Source: Blasia pusilla
Lineage: Eukaryota > Marchantiophyta > Marchantiopsida > Blasiales
Direction of reading: 5' to 3'
Length of the DNA: 64,000 bases
Assembly (NCBI GenBank): GCA_050084515.1
Contig: CM114272.1
Span: 1,116,001-1,180,000, forward strand
Part shown: positions 34,568 to 47,290 of the stretch, piece after piece
Numbering within the stretch: the first letter of the stretch is position 1
Layout: every line of letters starts with the position of its first letter
The notes under the pieces: model-generated
What the model saw: the letters and a program-made list of their open reading frames with translations, nothing else
Told to the model about the DNA's origin: nothing
Database searches by the model: none
Program-made: the position numbers and the translations under genes

Positions 34568-37439
34568 CAGGGTAAGAGACCATAATGGGTAACCTGATAA
34601 TAATGTTGATGTCGCTCCTTAGCAACTACGAATCTTGACCCCAATATGGCCGTGAAGAAAATCCTCCAAATAGCAAGTCGTACTCCTTTCGTACTGACGC
34701 TGGTCGAACCTCCTCAATATGCGGTGCACATCCAGCAGTACGGTGCGGCACTGATGGTACGGAACGTCTACAAAACCGTATGACACTTGATAATGGGATG
34801 CGGCACTCTACGGCATATCCTCCTCAATCATCAATACACACGCTCTGCTCCTTATTGAAGGAGCGGCTCCGCAATCAGGACACGGCGGTGCGGCCACGAG
34901 CGGCACGACGTGGAAATCGGCGATACGTTGCGGCTATGGGCGTCACGACACGATACTCGATCATTGTAGAGCGGCTACGAGTCACAACATAGCAGAATGA
35001 AATAAAAACTCAAACACCATAACCAGAGGTCACCTGCCATCACTCATTGATGACAAAAGTGTGATGACAGTGGCGGCCACAACAAAGTACGTGGTGGCGG
35101 CGCAAGTCAAAGAATCAACAATTTTCATGGAAGACCGACCACTCCGTAATGGTGGCAATGGCAACCAACAGAGGACAATAGCCGAACGCGGCTCTGAGTG
35201 GCGGTAGGCGGCAGCGGCAGCGGTGGTCGAAGGTTCACAGCGGACGGCGACGATGGACAATTGACGACGACGGTGGAATATTGACTATGACGGTGTACCA
35301 TTAACGATGGACGGTTTACCGTTGATGGCCACCGCCAACACGGCGGCGGGTTTAGGGTTTGAACAATTTTACCCTAAAAATCGCCTAACAGTGGTAGTTT
35401 TGCAAAATCGGCCATAACTTTCTACTCGCACTCTGAATTGAGCAGCGTATTTTGTTGTAATGTACAACTCAAAGAAAAAGATACTCTTTTTATCAAAAAG
35501 TATAAAGTTCATTTCCAAGAGACCACTATTTTCCTGAGTAAAGAGAGGCTTCAAAAGAAATAACAAGAATAAACTCTATCTTCCCTTAACCTGTTTCACT
35601 AACTCTAATAACTCTAACTTCACGAAAGTAAAGAAAAAATAAGATAGTCTTCTTTCCTCATAGAAAAGACTCTTCTCAAGTGTAGAGAAAGACTCTTGTG
35701 AATGTGTAGTAACAAAGTTCCACGAAGACCTGAAAGAGACCTCAAGAATGGCGGCTCATCCTACTTTCAGAACTAAATCTGTCATGGTAGGTTACTCAAT
35801 ATCTAACAACTTTCCTACACTTCTTCTTGATTATCTTATGGAATTTTGAAACTACAAGACTCAACTCTCATCCCTACTACAACCCAATAGGATCCACATT
35901 CAATTTTGCACATCAGAAAACATGAGAGAAGACTCTTCTTTACATCAAAGAGTGGAAAGAACTCAGAAGAAGTACAAGCTTCAGCAAGTAAAAGACTCTT
36001 CAGCTTGGATCATCCCCCAACAAAACTCCTTACACTCTCACCAAGAATGCTGGTAAACTCAAGATACACAAAAAAATATTGAGGAGTTCAAGATACAAGG
36101 GAAAACTATGATCCCTTCTTCTTCTAATTGCTCTTTAAATAGTATTTATGATCCCGATTGGTCTTCTTGCTCTAATCTAGATTTCTAATTGCTAATCCTA
36201 ACTCTTTGATTCCAATTCTCCAACCTTCCATCTTCCTAAGACTGTTCATTGTCATGGCGTTTCCTTTTTGCTCCCTTTTAAACAGTTGTAACTGCCGCTA
36301 TTCTCCCATTTTTGGCTTCTGAAACCGCCGCGACGGTTCAGTCTTCACAGTCTTCGCGCTCTTCGTAGTTCTTCACAATTCCTCGCAAAAGACTTTTCCT
36401 AGTCTTTGTGGTCTTTCTCTTTCCTCTCCTATCTTCACGCGAAGATTTTTATCCTTCTGCCGCCGCGAAGAGTCCTTACGCTCTTTCCTTCAACTTTCTC
36501 CTAGGGATTCTTTATCTTTCTATTCCTCTTCTTAATATTCTTGTCCACTTTTGTGAAGACTCTTTGACCTCATCCGCTTCTTCCTCTTCTTCTTTGAGTT
36601 CTTAGTCTTTTGCTCTAGAGTCTTCGTCCTTCTTTTCCGGTCTTCGTACAGACACTATCCTCCCTCTTCTTTACAACGAAGCTTGCTCCAGTCTTCGTTG
36701 ACAATCTTTTACACCGTTCTTTCTACGGTCTTCCTTGCGAAGCACTCGCGCTTCCTTTTCTAACTTCTTTTCCTATCTTTTCTTACTTTTACACAATTCC
36801 CACTCTTCCAAGACACTCCTTAATCTTCTAACATTTATTGTCTTCTCATCAGAGTTATGACCATTACTCCTCCCACACAATTGTAGTAAACTAAGACTAT
36901 TTACTTCTAGTAGTGAGTCTTGAGTCTTCTCTTCATAAAGACTTTACTATAATTTAGTAAACAAACATCAAAATTTCAAAATTCTCATAAGAGTGGATTA
37001 TTACAGTTGCACATCGTGCACAACTTCACAATCTATGACAGCGTCCAAAAATATTTTGAATCCGACTTTCAAATAAAAACAGACAGGGACTCTCATAGAT
37101 CCCAACGTCTCTTCTTCTACAAAATTTTTGGCAGCGCTTCCGCGCTGATTTCTCCCAACAAAAATGTAAAACCTGTGAAAATACAAATCAGCAAACTACA
37201 TGGTACTTCCGAGAGCACCGGCATGGGGAAACCCGCCCCCATACTCAATCCCTATTAGAAATTAGGCAGAGCTTCCGCGCGCCACTCTCACATCCAAAAA
37301 ATTGGCACATAAACGTCAAAACAACGCGGCTCTTGCTCTCGTGAGCACTCCCATTAGCCATGAAACAGGGAACACAATCCCCAACGTGCACGTAACATCG
37401 AGCTTTGATGCATTCCCTGTTTCATTCTTGAGGAGCTCC
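34568..37439 (-). other. G1 leader, LTR-proximal part, with an inserted AGTCTT-rich segment
   Basis: 34568-35010 matches G3 leader 51515-50820 inverted, and 37075-37439 matches G3 49980-50340 inverted. The middle, about 35350-36915, has no G3 counterpart. It is rich in AGTCTT/AAGACT and AGTCTTCG motifs, and on the complement begins CACTACTAGAAGTAAATAG at 36915. It is therefore a candidate second CACTA-like insertion whose other end I cannot place. Confidence 0.6.
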
Positions 37440-37916
37440 CCCTTGAAGCTCTCTCAAGCTCTCATTCTCTCTTTGTAAAACGAAACCCACTCTCCTAATG
37501 AGAGGCTTGGGTTACACTCACAAGGCAAGGGACCATAGCTCCGCCACCTCGTGTCAAGAGGTTCAACAAAGAGAATGAGCTCTCAAGCTCTATCTGCTTG
37601 AGGTATACCCCTTCCCTCTCCCAAGCTCTCTCCATCGTAACCTATGCTCCCAAGTCACCTCCTTGGCTCTTGACCTAATGTAGGAGGTCAAGGAAAACTT
37701 CCAAAAATAGAAAGGTAACCATATATTCAAAATGGTACTTACCTAAAATAGTAAGTTCCTCAATATGGCTTCAAATGAGCCGAAACGAAGGGGAAGCCTG
37801 CTCTCTCAGGTTTTCCGGGGGCCTCTTCCGGTCATCCTCGACCTCCTGAGCCTTTCCTCCACTAATTGAGAAGGTGCTCTACTAGATCTCACCAATCTAT
37901 CCTAAAAAATGTGACA
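37440..37916 (-). repeat. LTR-like unit R between G2 and G1
   Basis: Begins TGTCACATTTTTTAGGATAG at 37916 on the complement and matches the other R units. It contains 'cctctcattaggagagtgggttt' on the complement and 'gaatgagctctcaagctc'. It sits exactly where the 3' end of G2 meets the 5' leader of G1, so it seems to serve both. Confidence 0.75.
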
Positions 37917-38828
37917 TCCCCAACAACAATAAAGAAGCTCCGCACCATGGGAAGAGATACCCACCCTGGCATGTCTCTCCGTGGGACTATTCGCTATGGG
38001 AATGTCCTCCGCATGTGTACTCCTCTCCCAAAGCCTCTTGATCAGCTAACACTACATGCGAATGTTGCCAACATGATCACCGTATCCTCACTAACCCTCG
38101 TAAATTGCACCGGTAGATGACTCACCAATCCATCACCTGATTGCCACCCTGGCCGATAAGAAACCGTCTCCTCCCAAAAATCCAAGATAAAACCAAGGGA
38201 ATACAACACCGTACTCCCTACCGACACATCATACGACTCCGTTGGTATCATAATCGCCTTAGTGCGTACCATCGCACTATCCATCTCATGCTCTGGATGG
38301 AGTCTAATCACCAACTCTTTTTGAGGTTTGTATCTGAAAGGGACAATGCTCGATGTCACCTTTACGTAACCCCAACGCCAAACACCAAGGGTTCCCTAAC
38401 ATCAAGGGTTGCGCTCCCGCATCAAGTAGGACACGCTGTAGGTGGTACATCGTACCTATGGGACTAACAAAGCAAAACACTCATGCTCGATTATCTAACA
38501 ATACCACACCTGGTGTGATCATGGCTTGCTATATCGCTGGCCTATTTGCAATTGGCATATCTACCAACTTTGCCGCCGCAGCATGCCATGACTCAATGGG
38601 AGACGTCCCGAGCACATGCTCCAAGGGAAAGTCCACCACCTCCTCAACTACCTCTGAATGAGAGGTAGTTATCTCTTCACGCTTATACAACGTGGTGGCC
38701 AGTCGAAACATCTCCGCGGGTCCGACTCCCAACATCGCCATCTCCATGGAAAAAAACAATGGAGTCTGGCTCACCCTAGTGTCCGCCTCCAACAATGTGG
38801 TTGACACAGGCTCCATCCAAGCTGACAT
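37917..38828 (-). pseudogene. G2 protease/spacer region, truncated
   Basis: Frame 38828-38529 corresponds to the pre-protease segment (PLFFSMEMAMLGVGPAEMFR against G1 AFDVMTLGGTLAEVF). The protease core on the complement reads DAGAQ..LMLG-like with frameshifts near 38420. Frame 38359-38042 gives IPTESYDVSVGSTVLYSLGF and SYRPGWQSGDGLVSHLPVQF, the spacer, after which homology stops at about 38045. Confidence 0.65.
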
Positions 38829-39206
38829 TGGAGTCGTCTCTCCAACTTCTCGTGACGTCGATGCACCTGCCTCATCCGTGGGTACTACTGGTTATCAAGG
38901 CACCCTCGACGGTGTATGCAAGGCCTTTGACAAGGTGAATGATTAGGGAACCCTGGCTGCCGCCCATTGGTCCCCTCCTCTGGGTCAATCTCAACCCTAC
39001 CTCTCAATGGCTCGGTTACTCTCGCAACATCCTGAGTCACCACTGCAGCAGCCTCAACCTAAGCTGCACTCCACAAAAAATTCCATACCAGCAAAATCCT
39101 CATCAGCATCATGGTAAGATGTGGAGGCTGGCGCCACACTAGCTACTCTCAACTCCGTGCTTGCCCTTAGCTGCATCATCATCATGGCAACAATCCTCGG
39201 CTCCAA

Positions 39207-40560
39207 CTAATCTATGCAAGTAAGGAGCGCTGCATCCGATGCACTTCCTCCATCTCCTATGACTGGTGATGGAACTCTACCACCACGATCATCCACTACC
39301 CGATCTCCACCAACTCGCATAAACCCAAGTTCTCTGCCTACCTCTGGACGTACCTCTTGGCAAAGATCAAAACACCTATCCCTAGTGTGACCATATCCGT
39401 GACAATCATCATACTGCAACTGTGGTGGGACTATCCTAGATGGCTCCTGAGCAATCGGAGGCACCCTTGGCCCTCTACCACGATGTGGGAAGTCCCTGTG
39501 CCTATGTGGCCCACCACAAGTCCAACAAGCCAACCCTGGTCCCTGTTGGGTAACATATGAAGATATAGGCCATTGCCTTATCGGTTCACAATACTTGTCC
39601 TGCTCTCTGGGCCCACCGGCTTGCTCCCATGGTAGTGGTGCATGCTAGGACATCTGTGGGTCTACTCCTACTCGTCGAATCCTGTGAAAATCCTGTGGAC
39701 ACCACCTACACCTCACTCATGTTGAGCTCTACCCGCTTAGACCACTCGAAGATCACTTTCAATGTGGACTTTGCCGTGTGAAGCAACATCGCATCCCAAA
39801 CTCCCCTCCATAGCTCTTGGTCCAACATCCCGTACCAATACTGTACAAATTGTACCTCAATCACCCCATATGTCGTAATGATCAATCTCCGCATGTCCAT
39901 GAACGCCTCCCTCAAACTCTCACCCAATCTCAGTTGAAAATTGTGTAGACTCTTTAGCTTATCGGTCCGCACGCCGTGGTAACTCCTCCCCAACTGTCGG
40001 AAGGACTTCATTGTAGGACTGAAACTCAATGGTCCTCTACCACGAGAGGTCTCTGCCACCTTACCACTCTCACTTCCATCCTCTCCATCTAGTCCTTGAG
40101 CTGATAGTGTAGGCCTCTCCGCCCTCATTATCCCATCATACGCCTCATGGCCACTAGTGGACACATACCCTAGAACCCAATACACCCTCCAGGCATCAAT
40201 CTCTAATGAGTATAGAAATCAGAACTCCATGTAATCATCCATCGGCAGACCATCCAAGTGTTGTAATAACCCCTTCCATGCCATGAAAGGGTTGAACTGT
40301 GTCTGAGTCTGTATCTCTCGAAAGTCGCACAATGTGTCGAATTCCTACTTGAAGTCATCTAGATCTATGGTGCCTACCGCACCCAAGAAATGACGCATGC
40401 CCCGATGGCCCATGTCGTCCATCTCTCTCCACGTAGCACTGTCCCCGTATGCGATCTTATCACCAAACCCGCTCTCTGGTGATGAAGATCCAGCCACAGA
40501 TGGAAGTGGGGGTGGTTCCTCACTAGAAACCCCTCGATACCTCACACCACTCCGTATCAC
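39207..40560 (-). pseudogene. G2 gag
   Basis: Frames 40560-40345 (GAVGTIDLDDF), 40185-39706 (SYHGVRTDKLKSLHNFQLRL, GESLREAFMDMRRLIITTYG) and 39533-39207 (ACWTCGGPHRHRDFPHRGR and YGHTRDRCFDLCQEVRPEV). Two Cys/His knuckles are recognisable but each has lost a ligand. Same fold and order as G1 gag with low sequence identity. Confidence 0.8.
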
Positions 40561-41339
40561 TCCACTACCAGTGCTCGTACTTCCCTGTTCTTCCGAACCC
40601 TAGAAGAACATTGTGATGACAACCGTATCTCACCCACTCAAGCACTTAGACTCACCAAGAGTCTTCCACACTCCTCACTAGCTCACTTACGCTAATGGTA
40701 ATCTTGTGACGACACACCCGGCCTCATGCATACTCAACACTCAGGCTCACCATGAGCCTCCCAACTAACTCACCTAAACTACTGACACTCTGGGGTCATA
40801 CACGCGACCCCTACTTGGCAACCGCCGTATATCCACCAACATGGTACACATGAAAGGAATCTACCCTCGTCACTATCGCTATAGCCATCTAGCACCACCT
40901 ACTATCTGATACCCAACACCCTCAATGACATGAGACAAGTGGGGGAAAAGGGACTCAAATGGGGAACCTTATCACGCCTTCCAACCTACGGCACCATCAA
41001 CACTCACTCCTCCATGTGATGCGGCAACCTCTGCAACACAACCATATCCCCATATAGCACGTTGAACCTCCCATCAACATCGGCGCGTGCGTCTACACCT
41101 CTAGTACCCAGTCGCAAATTGTCGATGTGGATCACTTGTCTCACCCCCGGTCATCAAAGTGCTAGCAACTCCCGTCGTGAATCCCATTCACGCTTGAAAA
41201 ACACCACGTCATAAAAATATCTCCTACTAACCACATCGGCTTCCCAACCACGTACAACTTGACCATATAACTACTCGACCACGTTGTGGCTTTTACCACT
41301 TAATCATGCCCCATCTCATCCAACTCCTATTCCTTAACA
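40561..41339 (-). other. G2 leader
   Basis: Non-coding sequence between the 5' R unit and gag. No similarity to the long G1/G3 leader was seen. Confidence 0.5.
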
Positions 41340-41823
41340 TTTCATACCAAACTCTCCATAGCGTGCACTCTCTCTCATGTCAAACCAAACCCAATTTCCT
41401 AATGAGAGGCTTGGGTTACACACACAAGGCAAGGAAGACCATAGCTTCGCCGCCTCATGCCAAGAGGTTCAACAAAGAGAGAATGAGCTCTCAAACTCTC
41501 TCTCTTGAAGGTATATCCCCTTCCCTCTCCCAAGCTCTCTCCTCAGTAACCTATGTTCACAGGTCACCTCCTTGGCTCTTGACCTGGTGTAGCGGGTCAA
41601 GGGCCGCTTCCCAAATTGGAAAGGCAACTATACTTTAAAAACAAACTTACCTAAAATAGTAAGTTTCTAAATATGGCTCCAAATGAGCCGAAACAAAGGG
41701 AAAACCTGGTCTCGTAGGTTACTCGTGGCTCCAACAGGTCATCATCGATCTCTTGAGGCTGTCCTCCAGTATCTCCGAAGGCACTCTACTAGATCTCGCC
41801 GATTTATCCTAAAAGACGTGACA
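41340..41823 (-). repeat. LTR-like unit R, 5' of G2
   Basis: Starts TGTCACGTCTTTTAGGATAA at 41823 on the complement and aligns to the other R units over about 480 bp, including 'tcggctcatttggagccatat'. Confidence 0.75.
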
Positions 41824-41912
41824 GACTTCCCAATCTCCCACTTTCCTTCTGCAACTTAAGAGACAAGTTTCCCAGTGTATAATGATCCTTTACATATGCC
41901 CATAACTTTTTT

Positions 41913-42041
<129 letters not shown>

Positions 42042-43439
42042 GCCTGGTTGGGTTTAAACCCCAAAACTACAAGTCCCGACAGGTCTGGTATGTTGGGACG
42101 ACATGTTCTAAAGCAGTGCTCATGGGTAGCTTATAATGAGTGAACCGCGTGCAAGCAATATAGCAATACTCTCTATCGAGTTGCCCATTGTTGTAGTTGG
42201 AACCTGTAGTGAGCTTGCGATGTCGTTCCCCTAGTTGGAAGGTGTGGATTAGTGTGTCTTGTAATCCATGTAACTTGTGGCAGTTATGCCACAAGTAAGG
42301 TGTCCAGTGGACTTAGTTGGAGAAATGGAGACCTCTCCTTCTTTTCAAGCTGGATTCATAGGCCCTCCTCTGCAGCTTAATGCCACGGCTGTTCACCTTG
42401 GCATGTAGTGATGATCTCTGGGGGTAACAAGCGGGCTCTCTTTGGGCACCCTGCCGCTTGGAGGGAGCCCCTCCGCACAAATAGGACAGAGAGAGTCCTG
42501 CGGACTCTCGGTGGGAGCTTAAACATTCTCCCCATATTCTAAATCAGTTGTTTGCCAAACCTCTACATATAATCAGCGGCCTTGAGCCCAATATATCTCC
42601 GTCCTCCCAAGCTTGTGAGGAGTATCAGTTCACCTATCAAAGGCGCATACCAAAGCCCACCATCCCCAAGCTGGGTGGGGAATACCGGCATGTTTATGTG
42701 AGACGCTCAAAGGCCCCCCAGAGTTCGGACCTGGGCAGCGAGTTCAATCTGGTCTACAGGAGGATCACATGATCATTTTCCATGTACGTCCCACAATAGA
42801 CTTTGTCTCATTTAAGATCATGTGCGCAGCTTTGGGCTTTGAATTCCTGGCTACTGCTGGGGTTACTCGGATGATGAACGGAAATCAATGTATCTTCAAG
42901 GCGTCTATCAAGGCGAGGAGGCCATTACTTGGCTTGCCACAAAAACCAGGTGTCTCAAGATCTGAGACGTGCGTGCCTACAAATCGGAGGGCTATGGTAG
43001 TCGAGGTGGTTCGGCTTGAAGGAAAGGCCCATCTCCACAAAACCGTTGGTGATCTACACACCTAATATCTTTAGTGTTCTCCAAGGGACCAGCGATGAAG
43101 AGCCTGCACATGAAGAGGTTCCATGTTGCAAGCAACCACACTGGGCGTAAAGCGTGCCCGCCGATCCCCAACCCACTTAGTGACGGTCTCCGTTTGGGTA
43201 CCTCGAACTTACGTGGGTGACCCATGCAATGAAGCAATTGGAGGTTGCTGAAGTTTTGCTGAAAAATCAAAAACATATATGGGGTCGTGAAACTTGGGAA
43301 ACCAAGTTAATGGAGATACCCCATGTACCACACTATGCATGGTTTGGAAAAAGATGCGGACACCAAGGCGGACAACAAAAGAGGTGTGAAGGGTGTCGGG
43401 TTCTTCATCGAGAGACTTCATGGTGGGACAGTGTGAGAT

Positions 43440-43900
43440 CATCAAGCCACAGGGCTCGAGTATGAACATAGCATATGGGTCAAAGTCCGAGCTGAGTGCA
43501 ACTCGTGGGATATGTATATCGGGTGTATTTACATGCCTACAAGCAGTGAATCTGCTGTAATAGAGGCGGCGTTTGATAGTGTGAAAATTGATTGCCTTGG
43601 GTTCAGACAAAGGGAACATAGTCTTGTTGGGAGACTTCAACAATTTGGGTGGGGCAAGGCACTCGATCCCCAAGCGGAGGTCGGGATGTTTGGAGATGTG
43701 AGTGAATGGCAATGGCACACGGCTGATCACGATGTTGAGGGAACTTCAGCGATGGCACTTAATGATAGGCATAAGGTGGGATCCCGGCTTGGACTAGGGT
43801 CAACTTCAAGGAGAATGAGAGCTCCATTGTGGACTTCATAGTTGTGGATGAGGAACTCTACACACGCAATGGGAAGATCACGTGGATCGACAGACATTGG
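43440..43900 (+). pseudogene. LINE apurinic-type endonuclease
   Basis: Frames here give GSSMNIAYGSKSELSATRG, then GCIYMPTSSESAVIEAAFDS, then (shifted) NIVLLGDFNNLGGA at about 43615-43655 and MALNDRHKVGSRLG. GDFN is the conserved box of APE-like retrotransposon endonucleases, and the preceding YMPT strand and following MALND fit the fold. At least three frameshifts. Confidence 0.7.
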
Positions 43901-44739
43901 AAGATCAGATCATTAATTGGTATGGACGAGTTGCAAACAAAGGCTAAAATGCTCGACCAAACCAGTGAAGAGGGTGATCAAGAAATGGAGGATAGAGGAC
44001 TTCCAAGATGAGGGCAACAAGAAGGTGTACATTGGCAAGCTGGAAGAAAATCTCTTGGCATTTGACACTTTCATTGAATCTACCGTCAAGAACTTTGGGT
44101 TCACAAGAACAATTGTGGACATGGTCTTTGGCATGGTGGGAGCGTGGAGTGACAGATGCCGCCAAGATTCTTTGTCGGCAGAAATTGATAATATGCCGCA
44201 GAGCCGTCAAATGGTGGTCCTTGGAACTCAAGGCGACCATTGCCAAACGAAGGAAGCGTATGTCACAAGTGCCAAAGCTAGGGACGATGCATCCTTGTGG
44301 GGCGAGTATGTGGCCCCACGCAGAAACCCATCTTTCGTGCGCATGCACAAGAAGAAAATGAACCAAGCCACATACTCATCCATTAATGAGAATTTCGAGA
44401 ATCGAGAAAAAGTTCGGATGGAAGTGCAGAAATTGAGCAAGGCCAGGGGACAAAAATGACGTAAAGGCCTTGAAGAGAAAAGATGGTGGAATGGTGACCA
44501 TAGCTAAACAGATCCGACATGTGTTGGAAGGCCATTACAAGGAGTTAGGCATGAAGCCCGCTCGGACATCCCTTGAAGAGCGAGAACTTGAGAGGGTGGT
44601 GGAGGATTTTGTTAAGATACAACGGGAGAAGGTAGATGATGAGGTTGAGCTGGGCAACCCATATAATGATTGGTTCTCCTGGCTGAGGTGGGAGCAGCGA
44701 TCAAAGAACTTGTGAACCACAAAGCGGCGGTGGTGATGA

Positions 44740-45660
44740 GCTTGTGAATGAGTTGAAGTATGGCGATCTTTTTGTGGCTCGTTCTCTAGTGAGTCTCTTC
44801 AACATGGTCTCAGCGGGCGAAGTCATCCCACAAAGATGGCGGATGGGAGTCATCGTGAACCTCTTCAAGAAGGGTGAGCGAGAAGACCCTAGAAACTCTG
44901 GGGTATTACATTCTTGAGTGTAGTCGGGAAGCTCCTCTGCCGTATACTCAACAATAGGATCTCTATGTACCTGGAGGAGAATTTTGTCATCAAGGAAGGC
45001 CAGGTGGCTTCCGGCAAGCCCGAGGATCGTGGACCACATCTTCACCTTGGTCGAGATCATCAAGGGTAGGAAAAAAGGGAAACCCACCTATTGCTTCTTC
45101 TTGGACCTCAAGAAGGCATACGACCTTGTATGGCGTGACGGGCTTTCTTTGCTTTGTGGAAGGCGGGTGAGAGGGAAAATGTGGAGGGTGGTGGAGAAGA
45201 TGTACCAAACACAAGGAGTAGAGTTCTGGTGAATGGACAAAAGAGTGGGACATTCGACATCAAGCAGGAGTGGCTCAGGATGCCCGCTCTCCCCACCCTC
45301 TTCAACATTTTCGTGAATTCCCTATTGGAAGAAATGGAGGATAGTGGACTAGGCATAAGGGTGGGCAACAACTCTATTGTTGCCCTCATGTTTCTGATGA
45401 CTTTGGTGGCCTCGAGGAAACAGGAGAGAAACTCAAGAGATGATCTCCGACCAAAATCTGGTGTGACATGTGGGGCATGGAGGCAAATGTCTTGAAGTGC
45501 GGTGTGATGATTTTCAATGGCAAGGAGGAGGACCAAGACCAACGGTGGTACTGGGGTGACCAAGAGATCCCCGTGTGGCTACCTACACCTATCTGGGAAT
45601 AGAATTCTCGGAAGATTGCATGTGGGATGCACACATCAAGAAGACTATTGAGAAAGGCCA
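44740..45660 (+). pseudogene. LINE reverse transcriptase
   Basis: SLVSLFNMVSAGEVIPQRWR and VIVNLFKKGEREDPRNS are the RT entry. YCFFLDLKKAYDLVWRDGL (about 45090-45150) is motif A. GCPLSPPSSTF, in a shifted frame at about 45280-45310, is motif B. VSDDFGGLEETGEKLKR at about 45390-45440 is motif C with both aspartates. ATYTYLGIEFSEDCMWDAHI follows. Frames change between motifs, so this is a pseudogene. Confidence 0.8.
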
Positions 45661-45719
45661 CAAGAAGAAGGTGAACAGTCATCCCGATTCCCTCTGATCG
45701 GGACATCACATCGAAGTAA

Positions 45720-46430
45720 AGCTGTGTCATTTTGCATACCATTAGTCCCTCGCTGGAATACTGGGGCAGCGGTGTGGGATGCCAACACCAAACAAAGGGA
45801 TAGGCTTGAAGTTGTGCGACTAAAGGCGTTTAGGGGAATGATGTCAACTTCATCACGACAGCCCGCGTTGGTGTGAGATCGAACTAGGTGTGGAACCCTT
45901 GGAGGATAGGCGTGACATTACCAAGTTGAAATGGCGGAGGCATTTGGAGACAATGGACTCCCATCGCTATCCTAAAGAGGTGATGGGGAAAACCCGGACG
46001 AAAGAAGACCCGTAAAACACGCCAAATCTTGGACGAAAAAGGTTCAGAGATTGTGCAAGCATCCAAGCTCTCAAAGACGGCCTGGCGTGGGAGCAAGATG
46101 AGAAAGCATTCGTGGATACCATAACCAAAGCGGTGGGCAACGCTCACAGCGACAAAGACATGGAGGAAGCCATGAAAATGTCGACCTCTCTCTTTTGACG
46201 GTATATCCCGAGAGGCGAATCGAAGAACTATTTATGGGAACCTTGCTTGGGAACCCGGCTCAAGTTCAAGTTCGGGACGGGGCAATCCCCTTGAACCATA
46301 AGAAAAGTAGGATGGGAACACAACTAAACTCTTGCGCCTTGTGTGACGATGGGGATGAAACCTCTAGTCATTACTTGGTCTCTGCGCCAAAATTCACAAC
46401 TCACAGAGCAAGAGCATATCTTTGATATTG
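45720..46430 (+). pseudogene. LINE ORF2 C-terminal region
   Basis: Nearly the same DNA as 30425-31200 (for example 'gtgtgggatgccaa', 'aaagaggtgatggggaaaac'), but with more single-base deletions. Frame 46195-46425 has IPLNHKKSRMGTQLNSCALC and the knuckle CALCDDGDETSSHYLVS. Confidence 0.75.
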
Positions 46431-47228
46431 CTAAGCTGGTAGCACTGAATTGTTCAACACATTCAGTAGCCTTGATTCATTGCCCAAAGCTGTTGCACTG
46501 GTAAGTAATGTCTATTGGGGATCCCAATCAGATAAAGTAGATTGTGTGGTGAAGAGTTTCTTGGTTGACACTTGGAAGCTCCGCACAAACACGTTGTTTG
46601 GTCAGCACTCACACTATATGAGAGTGTCTCCCTCCTCTCATATGGTACCTTCTTCACTTGCTTCTCTCTCTACACCCATCCCAGTCTCTCTCTCTCTCTC
46701 TTTCTTTCTTTCTCTCTCTCTCTCTCTCTCTACAAACATACTTCACCCATTCAATCTAGAACATCTAAGTAGTTATAGTTTACCCAACATTCTCCTTATG
46801 CCTCCCTACATTCTTGCATCTAGTTGAATGTTGAATATTCCTCTAAAGTATTAGGTTGGCATATATATTTAGTACTCACATTAAGTAGGAAAGCTTAATC
46901 TTAATTAGTTAATTAAGCATGATTATCTTAACTTGAGTTAGTTAAGCATGGTCAGTGTAATTAGAGACTATGGTTAGGGTTAGAGTTGCTTGTAAATACT
47001 CTATATGATTGAGAAGGGGGAAAACCCCCCACTAATTCTCTAATTGCAAATTTTCATAGTTCGTGGTGTGTGAGTGGGTAGTAGTCGATTAGCTATGGTG
47101 CTTTAGTAGGTTTTTACATCATATGGTACCTCCTTCACTTCCTCTCTCTTTATCCATCTCAATCTCTAACATAGTCCAACCAAGGCATAAGATCTATGGT
47201 CGCAAGGTTACAACATGCACTCCTTATT

Positions 47229-47289
<61 letters not shown>

Positions 47290-47290
47290 T
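46431..47290 (+). repeat. LINE 3'-UTR units with CT-rich tracts
   Basis: 46431-46690 is one 3' unit, and 47110-47225 part of another. Impure CT tracts lie at about 46686-46730 and a pure (CT)n array at 47230-47286. 46740-47100 between them is unrelated AT-rich sequence. Confidence 0.7.

Larger units (their letters stand above)
37440..41823 (-). mobile_element. Ty3/gypsy element G2, internally deleted relative
   Basis: LTR-like R at 41823-41340, gag, protease/spacer, then an abrupt end at the spacer before the methyltransferase, and R again at 37916-37440. RT, RNase H, integrase and methyltransferase are absent. The gag is clearly diverged from G1/G3, so it is a related subfamily rather than a copy. 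It forms a tandem R-G2-R-G1-R array with G1. Confidence 0.75.
42100..47290 (+). mobile_element. APE-type LINE, near full length but decayed
   Basis: Endonuclease, RT and C-terminal knuckle can be followed on the plus strand through many frameshifts, and the 3' untranslated unit matches that at 31222-33120. The 5' limit is uncertain. 42548-43065 has open frames (YQRRIPKPTIPKLGGEYRHV) that may be ORF1 or the start of ORF2. The C-terminal region resembles CR1/jockey-like LINEs more than plant L1, but the clade is not settled. Confidence 0.7.

Noticed and set aside
42992-45742. Minus-strand open frames over the LINE (for example 43209-43730, 45108-45563)
   Set aside because: Complementary shadows. 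The recognisable endonuclease and RT residues are on the plus strand.
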